A stretch of 64,000 nt of DNA from Atrichornis clamosus. Lineage: Eukaryota; Chordata; Aves; Passeriformes; Menuridae. The stretch lies in assembly GCA_013400975.1 (NCBI GenBank), contig WBMZ01006400.1, positions 248,001 through 312,000 of the forward strand. The letters are read 5' to 3'. Position 1 is the stretch's first letter. Each line of letters starts with the position of its first letter. The translations under genes were made by a program, and so were the position numbers. A model generated the notes under the pieces. It ran no database searches. It had not been told where the DNA came from and was given only the letters and a program-made list of their open reading frames with translations. This document shows, in pieces, positions 10,561 to 24,010 of this stretch.

Positions 10561-13500
10561 ATGCAGTTTCAATAGTTTTTCATTCCCCATAACCCTTATT
10601 AAAGCAAATCAAGTGTAAGCCAGAAGAACCTGGAGAGTTTCACTAGAGACCCTGGAGTTATCAATTTAAGAATAGGTTTTTCAAAGCTTATTTAGCCTTG
10701 CTTTTAACACTGTAAAGCAATCTCATATAGAAAAGATGTCAATAAATATAGGTATCAAATTAACTAAGTAAATACAGCAATATGATATATGGTTAATAAT
10801 TTTTTAAAAATCTGTTGTTTTAGAAGATATTTTCCCCTTTATTATTAAATTAATAAAGAGTAAAGTAAAACATAATTTCTTTTGCATAGAAGCAAAGTTA
10901 GGGAATGCAAAATCTAACTGGAGATATAAAGTTTACCAGATTTAAAGAGATTTCTTCACCTTCTTCAGTCTCTTCTTACCAGTGATTATAGTCATGAGCA
11001 CTCATTCTCTTGCCAGGAACAGTGAATGAAGCATTTGTTTCTGATTCCCATTGCTTCAGCTAAGGGGAAAAAAATCAGCTTCCCGACTCATGACTCTTTA
11101 CAAAATAAGGGAAGGATTTTCTGAGAATGGTGATTGCCTGAAGAATTACTGTAGGAACTGGAAACTGATATCATGATCTAAAGACAGGGCTTTTGTGGAT
11201 GACATAGCGGCAATTTAAATGGTTTACACGTACTGCCTTTTAACTCAATACGATAACACTTCACTTCCTTTCATCTGTAAAACTAGAAAAACTGATTCTT
11301 TTCACCTCAGTGTAAGTTTTATTATGTTTAGATCCTTAAACAGTGACTACATTGTTCCCTTCCAGGAGATCATGTTAAATTCCAAATAGATATTAGGATG
11401 TACAGGACTTTGCAGGAGATATAACTTCTGTAGGAGTGCCCAAAATTAGATAAATGGAGCACCACTAAGAAGGCTTGGAAATATCCTCAACTGCTTTAAA
11501 TTTTTTATGCACACAATTTTCTTACTTGTGTTTCAACTTTAGTAACATTTCTTACACTGGATGTCTCATATCACTATCATCTAAATAACAGTTTCTGTAA
11601 GTTTATAAATTTACCACTCTCTGTCAAGGTCTTCCAGCTTAAAAATATGGATACAGAAAGGATTTTATTGCATGGGCATCAGCCATTCATATCACAGACA
11701 GTGCTGGAAATTAGAGTTTTTACTTTTGAGATTGTGAAAAGATCCCAGAGAGAACTCCATACTTAGATCCTCTTCACAAGTATTTCTAAAATTTGCAACT
11801 ACAGCCCATTTGCAGGGATTAACTTTTACCATTTTTGTTTAAAAAACTTATTGGAAAAGTAATCACTTTAAGACAGCTAGAAAGAAATAATACACAAACC
11901 TGCTTATTTTCATACAAAGAGTAATATTTATATTATATGCTTGTCTTTATGCTTCACATAAAAACTGTGTTTTTATTTTCATTCTTCATGAACACACACA
12001 TTTTTTTACTTAGTTTCTGATATTTATGGGTTTAAAGTCTTATTTTCCTCCAGCATCACGGTAGGGTAAGGTTCTGGCAATGTTGTTTGCACTCAGCTTG
12101 GTAAAACTGAATTCTTTTCAATGGTGATGTATTAAAGCAGTTGGATGCACTAACATTTATACACCTTTCCTGCTGGATATTTGCAAAACCACTTATTTTC
12201 ATGTTTACCTATAAAAGATAAAATCACTTATTTGGACAACTTTATGAGTGGCTTCTTGCAGAGTAATCTGCTGTGAGAGACAGAGCTGTGGATCTCAGAA
12301 CAACAGCCTGACATGGAATATCTTACATACACAGCTGTAGCTAAAGAAATGTTTACCCATTTTACATTTGTTCATGGCTTTTTTTCTATACAGGCATCTC
12401 TTCAAATAAGAAAAAGTCAAGAATGAGTTACCAGCAGTGCAGTGACCAGCAGTGAGTATGATAAGAATTTGAAGTGGATTGAAAGGAAGCTTTCAGATAC
12501 TGGGCACAATCTGTACAATTTTTTGGGCTCTTGGGGAAGAAACAGCAGTTATGTAACTCTATGTGTTCTGTTACTATTAGACATGCAGTACTTCTGTAAC
12601 TTGGTAGGCAAGTCTTGCTCAACTATGCATAAACTAAATTAACAGTTTATCAAATTTACAACAAACCTCTCACATTTAGCCAGCTCTTATGTCCTACTCT
12701 ACTTTTGGAAAAAACAGGAGTGCAGGTCAAAGGGTACTTTAGAATTTCAGAATTTTAAAGTGTTCTCTTTATTCCACACAAAGGCAGAGGTCACATCACC
12801 AGCATACTGTATTTTTTTCAAACATAATGCAGATTAAGAATGGCTATAGTAATCCCAAGTGTTCAAGACTTGGAATATCTGTGATATATATTATATTTTT
12901 CAAGTAGTCTAAGCTGAATATCTTCTGTCCTGATGGACTCTTGAGGGTTGCTGAATTGTATTTAAAAGTAAATAAAAATATCTATTTTACTAAAAATGTT
13001 TTGCTGACAGAGTTGGAAAATTAGCATTATTGATTTTAATACATTAATAAAACACTGTTAACAAAAATCAGCAGCAAAACACAAAACATTATCTTATATG
13101 TTGAGAAATACCCTTTCACGAAGTAAAGTTGTATATTATTGCTGCAGTTTAATTAATATATTTAATGAATAAAATGTTTAATTAATTAAAAGATATATTG
13201 GAACTTGGGGAGATACTTATAGAAAAGGAGAGTGTGATGAAGGAAAAAGTCCTCATCTTTTTAGGCTTCTTCCCACTCAAATCTCAAGCATGTGCTCCTT
13301 TTCCCACCTTGACTAGGTATCCTGTTCCCTGAATGACTTTAGAAGTATTTTTCCTCGAGTCAAACAGTCTGTCATTAGCACAAAGTAATCCTTACTATAA
13401 TGGTCTTTAATTGCCTTTAATTATTTTATATCTGAATTACCGTACACTGCAGGACATTCAAAGCCATAATAATAAAATATCTTATTACAGTGGCTTATTG

Positions 13501-14124
13501 AAGTACTACTGGGCTTAGACTTCTGGGAATCATTCTAAAGTCCAGCAGTGATTGTAAATCATTCTGATGTCTCTCTGTAAGTCAATGGGGATATTGCGTA
13601 AGAAACTGAACTTGTAAACTTTAAAACATTAATTCCTACTAGAACCAAAGGCACTAAATTCCTTCACTCATTGTTCTTGGGTTAGGCTGAAGCTCCAAAC
13701 GCAAGGCAAACATCAACTTTGGCACAAAATCAATGCTCTTTTCTCCTAAATATCCAGTATTGGTGACCCATAAAATCCCTGAAGGGACTTGCCCAGAAAG
13801 GCAGACACTGCTCTATAGTTAACACCACCTATACACATCCATATCCTGAAATCACCACTTAAAATCCTTGCTTTGACTCTGGAGAAGTTTTAGGGGAAGG
13901 TTATTTCTTGAAAGGCAAAGATAAAAGGCAGCCCATCCTCAGCAAGATCTGAGACAGCAAAATAGTAATTCGAAAAGTTGTTTAATATATTTGCTAAAAG
14001 CGAGCAATTTAAAAAAAAAAAGTCAACATATTAATAACAGAGGGGAATTTTAAAAGTATTACGCACTAGCCTTTAAACAAATTGACCATTAATAATATTT
14101 TCTAATAGGATATGCAGGACGGCC
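10561..14124. other. AT-rich unique sequence
   Basis: No gene was recognised. At about 13148-13192 two TTAATTAA-type blocks flank an AT-rich spacer, giving several overlapping homeodomain-like cores, although such words are common by chance in DNA this AT-rich. Open frames are short. Confidence 0.6.
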
Positions 14125-14305
14125 ATCAGAGAATCCCAGAGAGGTTGAGAGGGACCTCAAAGATCAAGTCATTCCAAACCCCTGACTTGGGCAGGGACAC
14201 CTTTCACCAGACCAGGGTGCTCAAATCCCCATCCAAGCTGGCCTTGAGCACTTGCAGGGATGGGCAGCCCCAGCTTCTCTGCAGTACCTGTGTTCACAGT
14301 ACCCC
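14125..14305 (-). mobile_element. CR1 LINE 3' end fragment
   Basis: The sequence begins with a diverged reverse complement of the CR1 3'-terminal octamers (ATTCTRTG). It continues with words typical of avian CR1 3' UTRs read on this strand: a GGGACCTCAAAGATC block, then GGGCAGGGACACC, CAGACCAGGGTGCTC and CAAGCTGGCCTTGAGCAC. CR1 is the main LINE of birds and is almost always 5'-truncated. This copy lacks its reverse transcriptase, fades after about 14305 and is diverged, so it is an old, inactive insertion. Confidence 0.9.
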
Positions 14306-14830
14306 TTTTTGTCCGCTGTTCAACCTCAGGTGTGGCTCCTCTCTGAGCCAAAATGCCAACACTGGGAACACGCAGGCAAGCTTGCTCCAGCTGTACATGG
14401 GTATGGCTGGCCTATGCTTGTCTGGGGTCTGGACTCAGAAACAAGGCTTGTCTTCAAAGGGCACAAAGTAGTCAAAACAGGAGCTGCTGTTATTAAGTGT
14501 TTAGTATGCAACACCTAGAGCAGTTCCTGTTCCCGAGGTCTGGGAGTGTGGAATGCCACCACACAGCTCCGTACAGGACAAAGCCATAGCCCAGGACTCA
14601 AACACCCCACTCTGGCTGCAGCACAGCACGAGCAGAGATGGGGGAGGCGGTTCTGATTCGTGTGACAAATCACAGAGAGCTGCCAGTGTGCTCTGCTTTG
14701 CTAAGCCATCGTTAAGGCTTTGAATCTGTGCAGACTTAAGCAACCCACTCCAGCTGGGGCAACAGAACTAAGAAACAGGCAGCACCATCACATCACAGAG
14801 CTAAAAACAGCCCCATCTCAGCCCTCACCA
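14306..14830. other. GC-rich tract flanking a CR1 fragment
   Basis: G/C-rich sequence with overlapping open frames on both strands (119 codons at 14112-14471, 88 codons at 14252-14518, 80 codons on the minus strand at 14501-14743). The first of these starts inside the CR1 fragment, which argues against a genuine protein. The rest may be a more 5' part of the CR1 or another old insertion, but I could not match it. Confidence 0.4.
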
Positions 14831-17399
14831 CTGCCTCCCTTCCCTTTGATTTTTTTCCCATTTTTTGTTATCAAGTTTACATATTGTGAGACATGTTGCA
14901 CTTCCAAATGACATATCACAACTACATTTAACGTGAAGAAAGTCAAAACGACCTCCCTTGAGGTAACAGACAGAATTAAAGTGCAGCAAAAGCAAAAGAC
15001 AGTGTTTTACAAGAACTTCACTGGAAAGCAAGACAGACATGGGAATCTCAAGAGAGAGTACTAGACATAATATCAAATAACTGTCCAGTCATTTCAGATA
15101 TTCAGAAAGTATTTGTAGTGACACTACAGCAAATAAATCAATAAAGCAGCCTGATTTCAAAGCATTTTTATGCATCTTGAAAGAATTTACTAAGCTTTTG
15201 TCTTACTCATTCTTGTGATTTTTCTTTTTGTCATCAGGCACCTCAGGCAAATGTTAAAAACTCCAATCCTCTCCATCATAAACTAGTTTTACCATCAAAT
15301 CTTTTCCGTTCAGATGTAACACAGCCATGCTGTCAATATTGTGTCACAGAATGTGCCCTCAGCAAGACCAATCTTTTCATTTTATTGTATTTTATTTTGT
15401 CTTTCATTAATAGTGTGTATTAAAAATCACTTATAGAGAAGACAAGCAAACACAGACTTTGATCTTTAGAAGACAAAATGTTTGTTAAATTTATTGGCAT
15501 ATGCCTACCAAACCAGCACAGCTGAGACTGGTAAACAAGAATTTGATTAGCATTCAAATTATAACTTGTCCATTCCTCTTCAAAATGACAGCTTGACTGA
15601 GATAGTGTTTGTCCATTTTCAGAGAATAACTGTGGCATTTAGTAAAGAAGTGAGAAAACCATGTTTGGTTTTTAATTTGCTTGAATGACTTTCTTGGCCA
15701 TGGTTATTTGAAGAAGAGTCTAGCCAGATGCCCTTATTTCTCCTTCTTCCTGATTATGATCTCTCTCAAAACAATACTTGAAAATAGTTCATCTGAACAA
15801 AACTCAGAAAGGGCTAGAAAGCAGCTGAAAGACAAAAGGAAATTGTGCCAGCATCACTAAGCTAAATTCAGCAGAATGATTTATGTTAAAAAAACCTGGA
15901 GAAAATTTGTCCTCACTCTCCTTATAAATAACTTGATTTTCAAACACACTCTAGCACTGGGCTCTCTGTTTCTCTGTCCAGGGGCGTGAGGCAGGCAGTG
16001 TTGTTAGGCACATTCTCAAGCTCCTGTTGCGTTATGCATTCACAATGCACAGGAAAAGAGGAGGGAGCTGCTTCATGCGGTGGCTCAGGGACGCACCCTG
16101 CACACCTGTGCAAGGTGTGTGTGGGTCACACGTGAATGTGACTGCTCGGGCAGCAGCAGTTCTGAAATGCAGGCCAGAAAGCACCTTTCTTAAAAGTGTT
16201 CTGCATATCAACCATCACGTAATGGACCCATTCTGTTAAAAAAAGGTGGTAGCCCATCCATGAGGGTTTCTTTAAAACAGTCTCTCCCTGTTCTTCTTCC
16301 TCAGAATGAACCAATATTTCCACAAGCACCATTCCCTCACTTTCCACAGGACGTACAGTACCCTAACAGTTATTCATTCCCATATTCTTATTCCATGAGG
16401 TGAGGTATGAGGCGTATTTATGACTAGAGAACCCTGCCAAGTGGCAAGACACATAAAGATGAATTTACCCAAGAGTGAAAAAGAGAATTTGCAACAGTTC
16501 TTAAGCTATGTATGCTAAGCTGAAAAGAAATCACCTGTCCCCAGTTTTGTTGGTCTTTTCATGAAGTGATTTAGACAATTTGCTAGTACCATCAAAATCG
16601 CAAATCAGAGGATATTTCAAAACTGTTCTTCAATGTTCTTCTCCCTTCCACAAGCTTCCATGCTTTATTCATTTAAATGTACAATATGGATATTTACTCC
16701 TGTGCTACGTATTCAATATCACATGCCAACATAATTGAAGCTCAATTTCTCAAATGTACTTAACCCATTTAAAGACATTTAACTGATTTTTCAAAAGGCT
16801 TAACTGAAGTGCTACATTCTACAATGTGCTTTTAAAAGAGGGCTGAAATTGTGCAAAAAGGAAAAGCCAAAGAGATGAGGCCAAAAATCTCAAGTATTCC
16901 AAAGTGTTTTCTCTGTTCATTACAAGTCAGTGTATCATGCAAAATAAAGTTTATATAAACATTACACTATCTGAAGACCACACTTATGGGTATATGCTAG
17001 TGCCATTTAATTAATTGTAATGGTCCTCTTGTGCAGTTATAGAAAATTCTATCCTAGTGAAAATTCTAAGATTAAATATTTATGAGTTCCTGGGCATGTG
17101 ACAATTTCCTCTTGCTAAAAATCCAGGAAACTATTTCTACACTGAGATACAAAAGGTTCTCAAGTATGATAATTTATTGAAATGAAGAACTCCCATGTGG
17201 CACCAGATTCACACTGGATTAGAAAGAGCAAATAGGTGTCCTAGCCAATGGAGTATTTGTTTTACCTTAACATAAAATGTATTAATAACAAAGTTAAGAC
17301 GTTTCAAAAAGCACCAACTTTACACAGTTCTAACCTTTGTAATGTAAATCAAAATATTCTATCTAATGAAAGTACAAAGTCAAAAACTCCTTATTCTAA
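14831..17399. other. AT-rich unique sequence with a moderately GC-rich stretch near 15960-16200
   Basis: No repeat family, RNA gene or coding motif was recognised. The block around 15960-16200 is richer in G/C and carries short open frames on both strands (70 and 73 codons), none with a recognisable domain. Confidence 0.6.

Positions 17400-17426
<27 letters not shown>
17400..17426. repeat. (AT)n microsatellite
   Basis: An uninterrupted run of about 13 AT dinucleotides. Runs this long are usually polymorphic in length. Confidence 0.95.
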
Positions 17427-17433
<7 letters not shown>

Positions 17434-18434
17434 GTTTAAAGTAGCAGAGATTTCTGCTTGGACCAAATATTGTCTGGTTTTACACAAATTCCTGGCTTAG
17501 CAGGAGCTCCTAATGTTATAGTACATCTGGAATGATAGGTGCTAATGTGCCAAAATTCAGCACAAATTCAGAGGCCCATTAATTGTGAGGCTTTCAAGGT
17601 ATAGGAAGTATTACATCCACAAGCAAGCATCCTCTATACATACCAGGCAATCTCATTAAAAAATTCTGAATTTTTGTTACATTTATACAATAAAATTAAG
17701 TTGTGGCGAGTTTGAGGGAATGAGTAATTTCAAAACAACTCAGTTCCAGATTTCATCTTAGTATTGAACTTCTTATATCCATGCATGCACCCAGAAACAA
17801 AACTGCTTTAGAGCTCTGTGACATCTGAATATGTCAGTCTAGAATACTTGCTATTTGGATATTTACTGTATTCAATTGATCATTCCTTCTTTTTATATCT
17901 TTTTGACATATTCACACTTCATTAGCATTTTCTCTCTGCAGTTGTGACAGGATTGGCTGAAAATTAATACTCTGAATAGTTTGCTGAAGTCTCTTTCCTT
18001 CTGTGAGCTACAACTAATTTTGCATGCATTCTGTTAATGCTTCATAATTATCTTATCTCACCAACTGCAGTGACACAGCAACAATGCCTTACTGCTGCCG
18101 GTGTGGATGAGGCACTTTCCCTCCTGTGGAAGCAGAAGATATGGAATACTCCCTGCTCCCAGCAGGCTCCTGGGCATGGCTAGAGACCCCTTGACTATCT
18201 GCCCATGCCCTCATGTGACAAAGACTTTACTACACACTTAGAAATCTGCAATGAATACGTGATGAGGATGTCATGGTGGTAGATAAGAGTCACAGTGAAG
18301 ACATTAAAACAGCTGTCAGCTGTTCTCTTAAGTGAGCCTTGCTCTTACAGTTTCTCAGTGTGAGGGAAGGCCAGCACAGCCCAGCGCAGAACAAGCCCCT
18401 TGTTCTCAGATGGAGTACAAGCACAAGCCAGCGT
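17427..18434. other. AT-rich unique sequence grading into GC-rich
   Basis: Nothing was recognised. The base composition rises toward G/C from about 18100 as the minisatellite is approached. Confidence 0.6.
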
Positions 18435-18835
18435 CAGCATCCAGACACCCAGCACAGCTCCTGTGTCCCTCCCTCCTAAGGAGCCAGCATCCAGACACCC
18501 AGCACCGCTCCTCTCTCCCTCNNNNNNNNNNNNNNNNNNNNNNNNNNNNNNNNNNNNNNNNNNNNNNNNNNNNNNNNNNNNNNNNNNNNNNNNNNNNNNN
18601 NNNNNNNNNNNNNNNNNNNNNNNNNNNNNNNNNNNNNNNNNNNNNNNNNNNNNNNNNNNNNNNNNNNNNNNNNNNNNNNNNNNNNNNTGTCCCTCCGGCC
18701 AGCATCCGGACACCCAGCACAGCTCCTGTGTCCCTCCTCAGGATTCAGCATCCAGACACCCAGCACAGCTCCTGTGTCCCTCCTCAGGAGCCAGCCTTTG
18801 GACACAGCACAGCTCCCGTGCCTCTCCTCCGGTGG
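18435..18835. repeat. 46-50 bp GC-rich minisatellite interrupted by an assembly gap
   Basis: Units start with CAGCATCCAGACACCCAGCA at 18435 (50 bp) and 18485 (runs into the gap). After the gap they start at 18700 (46 bp), 18746 (46 bp) and 18792 (a diverged last copy). The 4-bp difference comes from a CCCT insertion in the first unit. The units are pyrimidine-rich on this strand. Because 46 is not a multiple of three, the array shifts frame at each unit and is unlikely to be coding, although several frames stay open through it. Confidence 0.93.
18522..18687. other. Assembly gap (166 N)
   Basis: A run of 166 unresolved bases wholly inside the minisatellite. The true copy number is therefore unknown, and the gap length may be only an estimate. 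Confidence 0.99.
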
Positions 18836-21799
18836 CCGTGCCGGGGTGTTGCCCCGTGGTGGGCACTGGGTGAGTTACAACCCAGTCTGTTCTGCAGTAC
18901 CCAGGTTTGGGGACTCCCACAGCACCTGCTTAGACAGAGCTGAAGTTTTACAAGCTCAGCTGAGCTGTTAAACACAGCCCAACAGTTCTGTTAGTACAGA
19001 TTTCAGGAGAGGCTCTTGCTGAATTTTAAATACGGCTTTTCCTTGAAAAATGTGGAAAAGACAAGAGTGCTTTCCCTGGTATACAAGATGTGATGCATTT
19101 ACTGCAGGTGTTCTGTTTGTAATCCCACCTGGTCCCTTCTGACAGCAAATCATTATGCTTTATGATATTTTTTGGCATTTTTGTCCATGCTTCAAAGCAG
19201 TGGTGCAGCAGGACTTAATGAAAGACACTGAAACAGTGCGCCCCAGACAGACTCTGAAAACATCAGCCCTCCTTAATTAAATTAAATATGTTTGTAATAT
19301 TAAAAACTATAAGGGTGACTACTTTTAGTGCATATGTTTGCACTAATGCATATATTTGTATAATTTAAGGTGTATTCACAGCTGTATATTCCTGAGCTCA
19401 ATATGACTTGGTTTGCAAAAAAAATTCTTAGCTGATAAAAATACTGATTGTTGTATTGATTTCCTAGAGCTATGCTCATTGAAACCAGTCCAGGGATAGA
19501 GTTGCATGGATATAACTGTAAACTCATCTGCGTGTGCCTAAATGTGCAGCGGAGCAAAAATCACAAATACCTATCCTCTATTTTTACATATTTTGTCTTG
19601 CTTTGGAGAAGTTCAGAAATAGAAGCTGCAGTTTCATGTGTCATATTTTGAAAGGGAACATCAGAGTGAGTGAAGAGGAAGGATTTTTCTGATCCAGATC
19701 CTGACACTTCACCGTTACAGGATGTAGAGATGTCCTAGTGTCACTGCAGAGCCATCTGCACTCATCAGACACATTGAATTGACTTGTCCCCTCTTCTGCA
19801 CATTCAGTTTACCAAGGGGATTCAAAATGAGAGTGAGAGAAAAGGAGAAGAGAGAGAAAAGGAGGAACTGAAGTACAGCTTCACACCATCTCTGTCAACA
19901 AAATAGCCCAATAACTCTAGTATTAAAACATGAATGCAGAGCACCAAGCAACGATGTCGGATTCTAATGCCATCTGACCCAACATCAAACACTGCCACGG
20001 CAGTATGTCCATGCACTCACACAGTACATCACTAAATGGATGTCATATACATAGTATTAATAAAAAAAAAATCACTTGCTACAAAGAGATAACTTTCTGC
20101 TTTCTTCAGGATCCACCTTTCCTCTGATCACTTTTTACAAATGCTTGTTAAAATGTTCCTTTGCTTTTGAGAAAGATGAATTGTATCTGAAGCCACTAAT
20201 AAATGAAAATATACGTATAAATTGTATTGCATAGTCAGAGACACGAGTGCGCCTTGACATGAATTTACCAACAATACAGAACTCTCATCACACCAGTTAC
20301 AATTCCATTTTCACCTGCCTAAGGGGATATAGGCATTAACGTTACTTACTGCTTATAAGCACTCCCAGGCTGTAGATAATCCTCACTATTTTAATTATTT
20401 CAACACTTTGGATCTGATCCTACTAAATATGAGAAGTTTATGAAATCACATAGACTTGAATAGAAACAGGGGACAGCTGAACTGGGATTATTTTATACAC
20501 ATAATTTTTTAACACATACTATCTTTTTTAAGCCATAATTTTGTGCACTTGCTGGTATGGTTGACCAAGCACAAGAAAGTAAAATCTGGACACTTCATAA
20601 ACTCTAAAATGGCTGAATCTTCCTAAAAAAAACCCCATAACACTTTTCAGCCAAATACTGTGAAGTCCTTTCACAAAAGCCTAATCATCCAAATTTCACA
20701 ACTGGGAGAAGCAGTGATAAAGATGAGCTAATTTGCTGTTAAGTACATAGAATAGTTGAGACTAAACACTTGGACTTGGTTTTGTTCTGCAAGATCAGAA
20801 CGACCTTCCCTGTTCTAGAAGTAGTCCTCCATGTACTATTTTTTTGACACAAAAGATTTGAGATAAGACATCCTGGAGAAGAAGTATCCTTCTGGCACCA
20901 TTAAAATCTTTATTGTCTTCTTTTATCTGAAATTAGAGATCATTCAACATTCCTTTCTTAACTTCAAATATTTGTTTATTAATTTCTTGCCCTGGTTTTG
21001 TCGTGGTTACACATAAATCCTTATGAGTCCCAGCTGTAGGGGTGGAATTGTCTACTTACACCACAGTTTATTGGGTTTTACATTATATCTAATCCAATTA
21101 CCTCTATCTTTGTTTCCACTGCAGTGAGATAATGAATCTCAACACCTGGAAAGCAATTCTCATTTAGAATGGAGCTCACTGCAGTTGATGATCCAGTTCA
21201 AAGCACTGTTTGTTGTGGGGTGGGAGAGCCACAACAGAATGCATCATCATCTTATTAATGAGAAAGAAACTAAGCAGGTGTGGAATACTCACTGGCCTTA
21301 AAAAGGGAAATGTAATGAGTGGCCATCAAGTGTAAAATCCTACTTTGCAGCAGCAACTTTATCTATCCCAAAAGACGAAAAACAAACATTAGAAAGGTAA
21401 CATTAGAAACCAGTATTTTAAAGTTGAATGATTGCTAGGGATAGGTGGACAAATATTAAAGCCTAATTCATACTGATTAAAAAGTGATACCCTATAATAG
21501 CTAAAGGATACCAATCACTTACATAGGTTTTTTAGGTTCAGTTCTCAGTATCAAATTTGAGTGATAGAAAAATAAAGACTTATAATTGCTCCTCTAGCTT
21601 TTCTGAGAGGAAAAACATTATTGGGAATTTTATATCAAGACTTCAGACACTTCTATCTTTGAAACAGTCATTAAAGAAGAGGTATGTGAAATAACAAGTG
21701 TCTAAATGCCTTCCTCTTTACCTTGATTTGCAAAAGTTATAGCAAGTGACAAGGAGACTGTTAACAAGAGTTTCTATCCATGTGTGTTTTGCATTTCAG
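18836..21799. other. AT-rich unique sequence
   Basis: No gene was recognised. A purine-rich GA tract lies at about 19829-19867. A short inverted repeat (TAGTGCA, six-base loop, TGCACTA) is at 19326-19345. The open frames are short. Confidence 0.6.
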
Positions 21800-21922
21800 T
21801 ACAAAACAAAAGGGCAGAAAAGCCTTAGCAGTGACACATCTGTCCTGACAAGCACATATATGGCCACTGGAGCTCTTCAGTGCCAACCAGGCTTCAGACT
21901 CAGAAGCAGCCCCATTAGTGAG
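21800..21922 (+). other. Putative spliced exon (123 bp)
   Basis: The interval is preceded by a good 3' splice site (pyrimidine-rich tract ending in TTTGCATTTCAG at 21799) and followed by GAG|GTAAAAG, a fair 5' splice site. It is 123 bp, exactly 41 codons, and stays open in the frame of a 95-codon plus-strand frame at 21746-22033. The peptide resembles no family I know. A minus-strand frame (21761-22039) is also open, so coding is unproven. It could be a lncRNA exon or chance. Confidence 0.2.
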
Positions 21923-23659
21923 GTAAAAGGCTGGGAGAGAACCGTCTGGGTTCTCTTCACACACCAGGGATTCTGGGGGTTGAGCATGTTCATTCTTTCT
22001 GAAAGAGACTGTGAAGTCCATCAAGACAATTAAACACATTTCTGCTTTACCTTGTCAGGTCACCTCCTCTCTTGATCATAGAAAAGATAATCCAGGAACA
22101 CCAACCTGCTGCATTCCAATTAGAAGGAAGGTTTACTTATTTTCACTGCCTTAGAAGAAGAGCCAGACAAGGTCCCTCATACAGCATTTCTTCACCTTTA
22201 TAACGTGCCCTGTGAGCACTCCACATCCAGTACTTTCATTTGCCTCCCCAGTCTGTTTCCAGACGTGGCTGTAGGGAATTTACATTTGGGAATAGCAGCG
22301 AGTGTGTGCAGCACTGGTGTGTGAGCAACAGTCTAAGGAAAACTCAGTGACTTTACTGGAGTAGGGAAAGGTCACAGGAACAAGGTTGAGGGGATATGCA
22401 GGGATACCATCAGGGAGGAGGACCGTCCTTCAGAAAAAAATGTAGGATTTTTTAATTACATCAGAGGCCTTCCCTGTCATTCCTTGTGCCATATAAGGGT
22501 TGGAGTTTGATTTTAAAGGGAAAGAAAGCCGCAAATTCCTGCTGGTGATTGTTAAGACATTATGGCAGTTTGTATGCAAAGAGTGCCTTTGCCTTAGTGC
22601 ATTTTTAGAGAGTTGGAGCCCTCAGTTTCCATCTGTCAGGAATGAGGTGTGCATATAGGTGCTAGTTTCAGGGGAATTCAGGATTCAGAAGAATTCATCT
22701 TAAAAACAGGTGGCATTGTTAAGCTGTGGAGTTGTTTGCTAATTTAAGAGACCCATAACCTAGTTAGAACTCATTAGATTCCAACAGCAATGAACAAGGT
22801 CCTCTGGGTTCATATTTAGGCTCAGCCTTCCAAACAGAATAATGTAAAAAAACTAAGCTCAAAGCTTGCACTGAAGCTAGATTTATCTAATATTTTCAGC
22901 AGGATTTCATAAGGAAGGGGGAGCAGCAGTACAAATGTGCAGTCATAAAACATGATTTCAATTTGAATGTTTGCCATGTTTGAGTGAAATTTTCACTCTG
23001 GCTTCAGCATGCAAAAAACAATTTATTTTGTTGTGATGAAACTAACATCATTGCTCCAAGTAAAATAGGATTTAACAAAAAAAGGATTAGCAAGTAGTTT
23101 TTGTTCTTGAGTTTTCTGCCTGCATTTAGCAAAATGTGTGCATAGCACCAAAAATATTGTTTACTTGTTGTCAATAAAATACAGTAACAAGGTAAACATT
23201 AAAAAGGATTAATGATCCAAAAGCATCACAGTTTCACAAGCTAATCATTTGTGACAAGGATCATGTATTGACCACTAAAATGCCCCAAGGTTTGATATTC
23301 AATCCAAAGTTTAATATATTTATTAATGGCAGTGCAGATGAACAACAAAGCAGCAACATTTGCAAACAAAAAATTCAATTCAGGGAAAGCTGTGAAGAAT
23401 TCTGGGGCAATTTTGCTGTACTGGGTGAATAGGCAATGGTCGAAGAAGTGCAAAGGGAAGGAAAGAATTTAAACCTCTTGCACTCCTTATAGGTTTGGAC
23501 CTGGCTGCTGTAGCACAGGAGGCTCAGTGAGAGCCTCTGCTCGGACTGTTATCACATTAAGATGCATTAGGTACGAGTGGAAGGTGATGTGCAATCCATT
23601 CTAATTCAGCCTCCTCTGGAATGCTATAGGCTGCACTAAAGAAGGACAATAAAGGCAAT
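21923..23659. other. Unique sequence, nothing recognised
   Basis: No repeat family, RNA gene or coding motif was seen. The composition is moderately AT-rich. Confidence 0.6.
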
Positions 23660-24010
23660 ACAAGCATAGAGAAACCATCACACAAAGAGAGACCGCAAGT
23701 CTTAGACAGTTTATCTTGGAGAAGAGACAAATAACAAAGGACACGAAAAGGGCATATTCCAAACTAAAATGACAGGGAAGATAGATCTGACATTACCATT
23801 CCACACACATCATAAAGCAAGAGTAAAAGGAAAGCTAATGTGAATCAAGGATGGTGGAATTGAAAACACTGAATAAATGCTTTCACTGTGACAATTACAC
23901 TGTGAAACTCCCTGCCATTAGGTACTACAGATGTGCGTATAGGACTCTATCCTATGTCAATTAGGATTGGACATTTACACATGTATAGTCAGGATATCCT
24001 GAATTACAAT
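23660..24010 (+). mobile_element. Possible ancient CR1/L3-type LINE relic
   Basis: The region has a weak but ordered resemblance to the 3' part of old CR1/L3 elements. A CTTGGAGAAGAGAC-like stretch is followed, about 200 bases on, by a segment around 23890-23930 reading CACTGTGAAACTCCCTGCCA, and then by ATTAGGATTGGACATTTA near 23960. In those families similar words occur in this order. Divergence is high and no terminal repeats are visible, so the call is tentative. Confidence 0.35.

Noticed and set aside
18332..18943. 203-codon open frame over the minisatellite
   Set aside because: It is long only because the 166 unresolved bases are read as open. The 46-bp unit shifts frame at each copy, so it is not a protein repeat.
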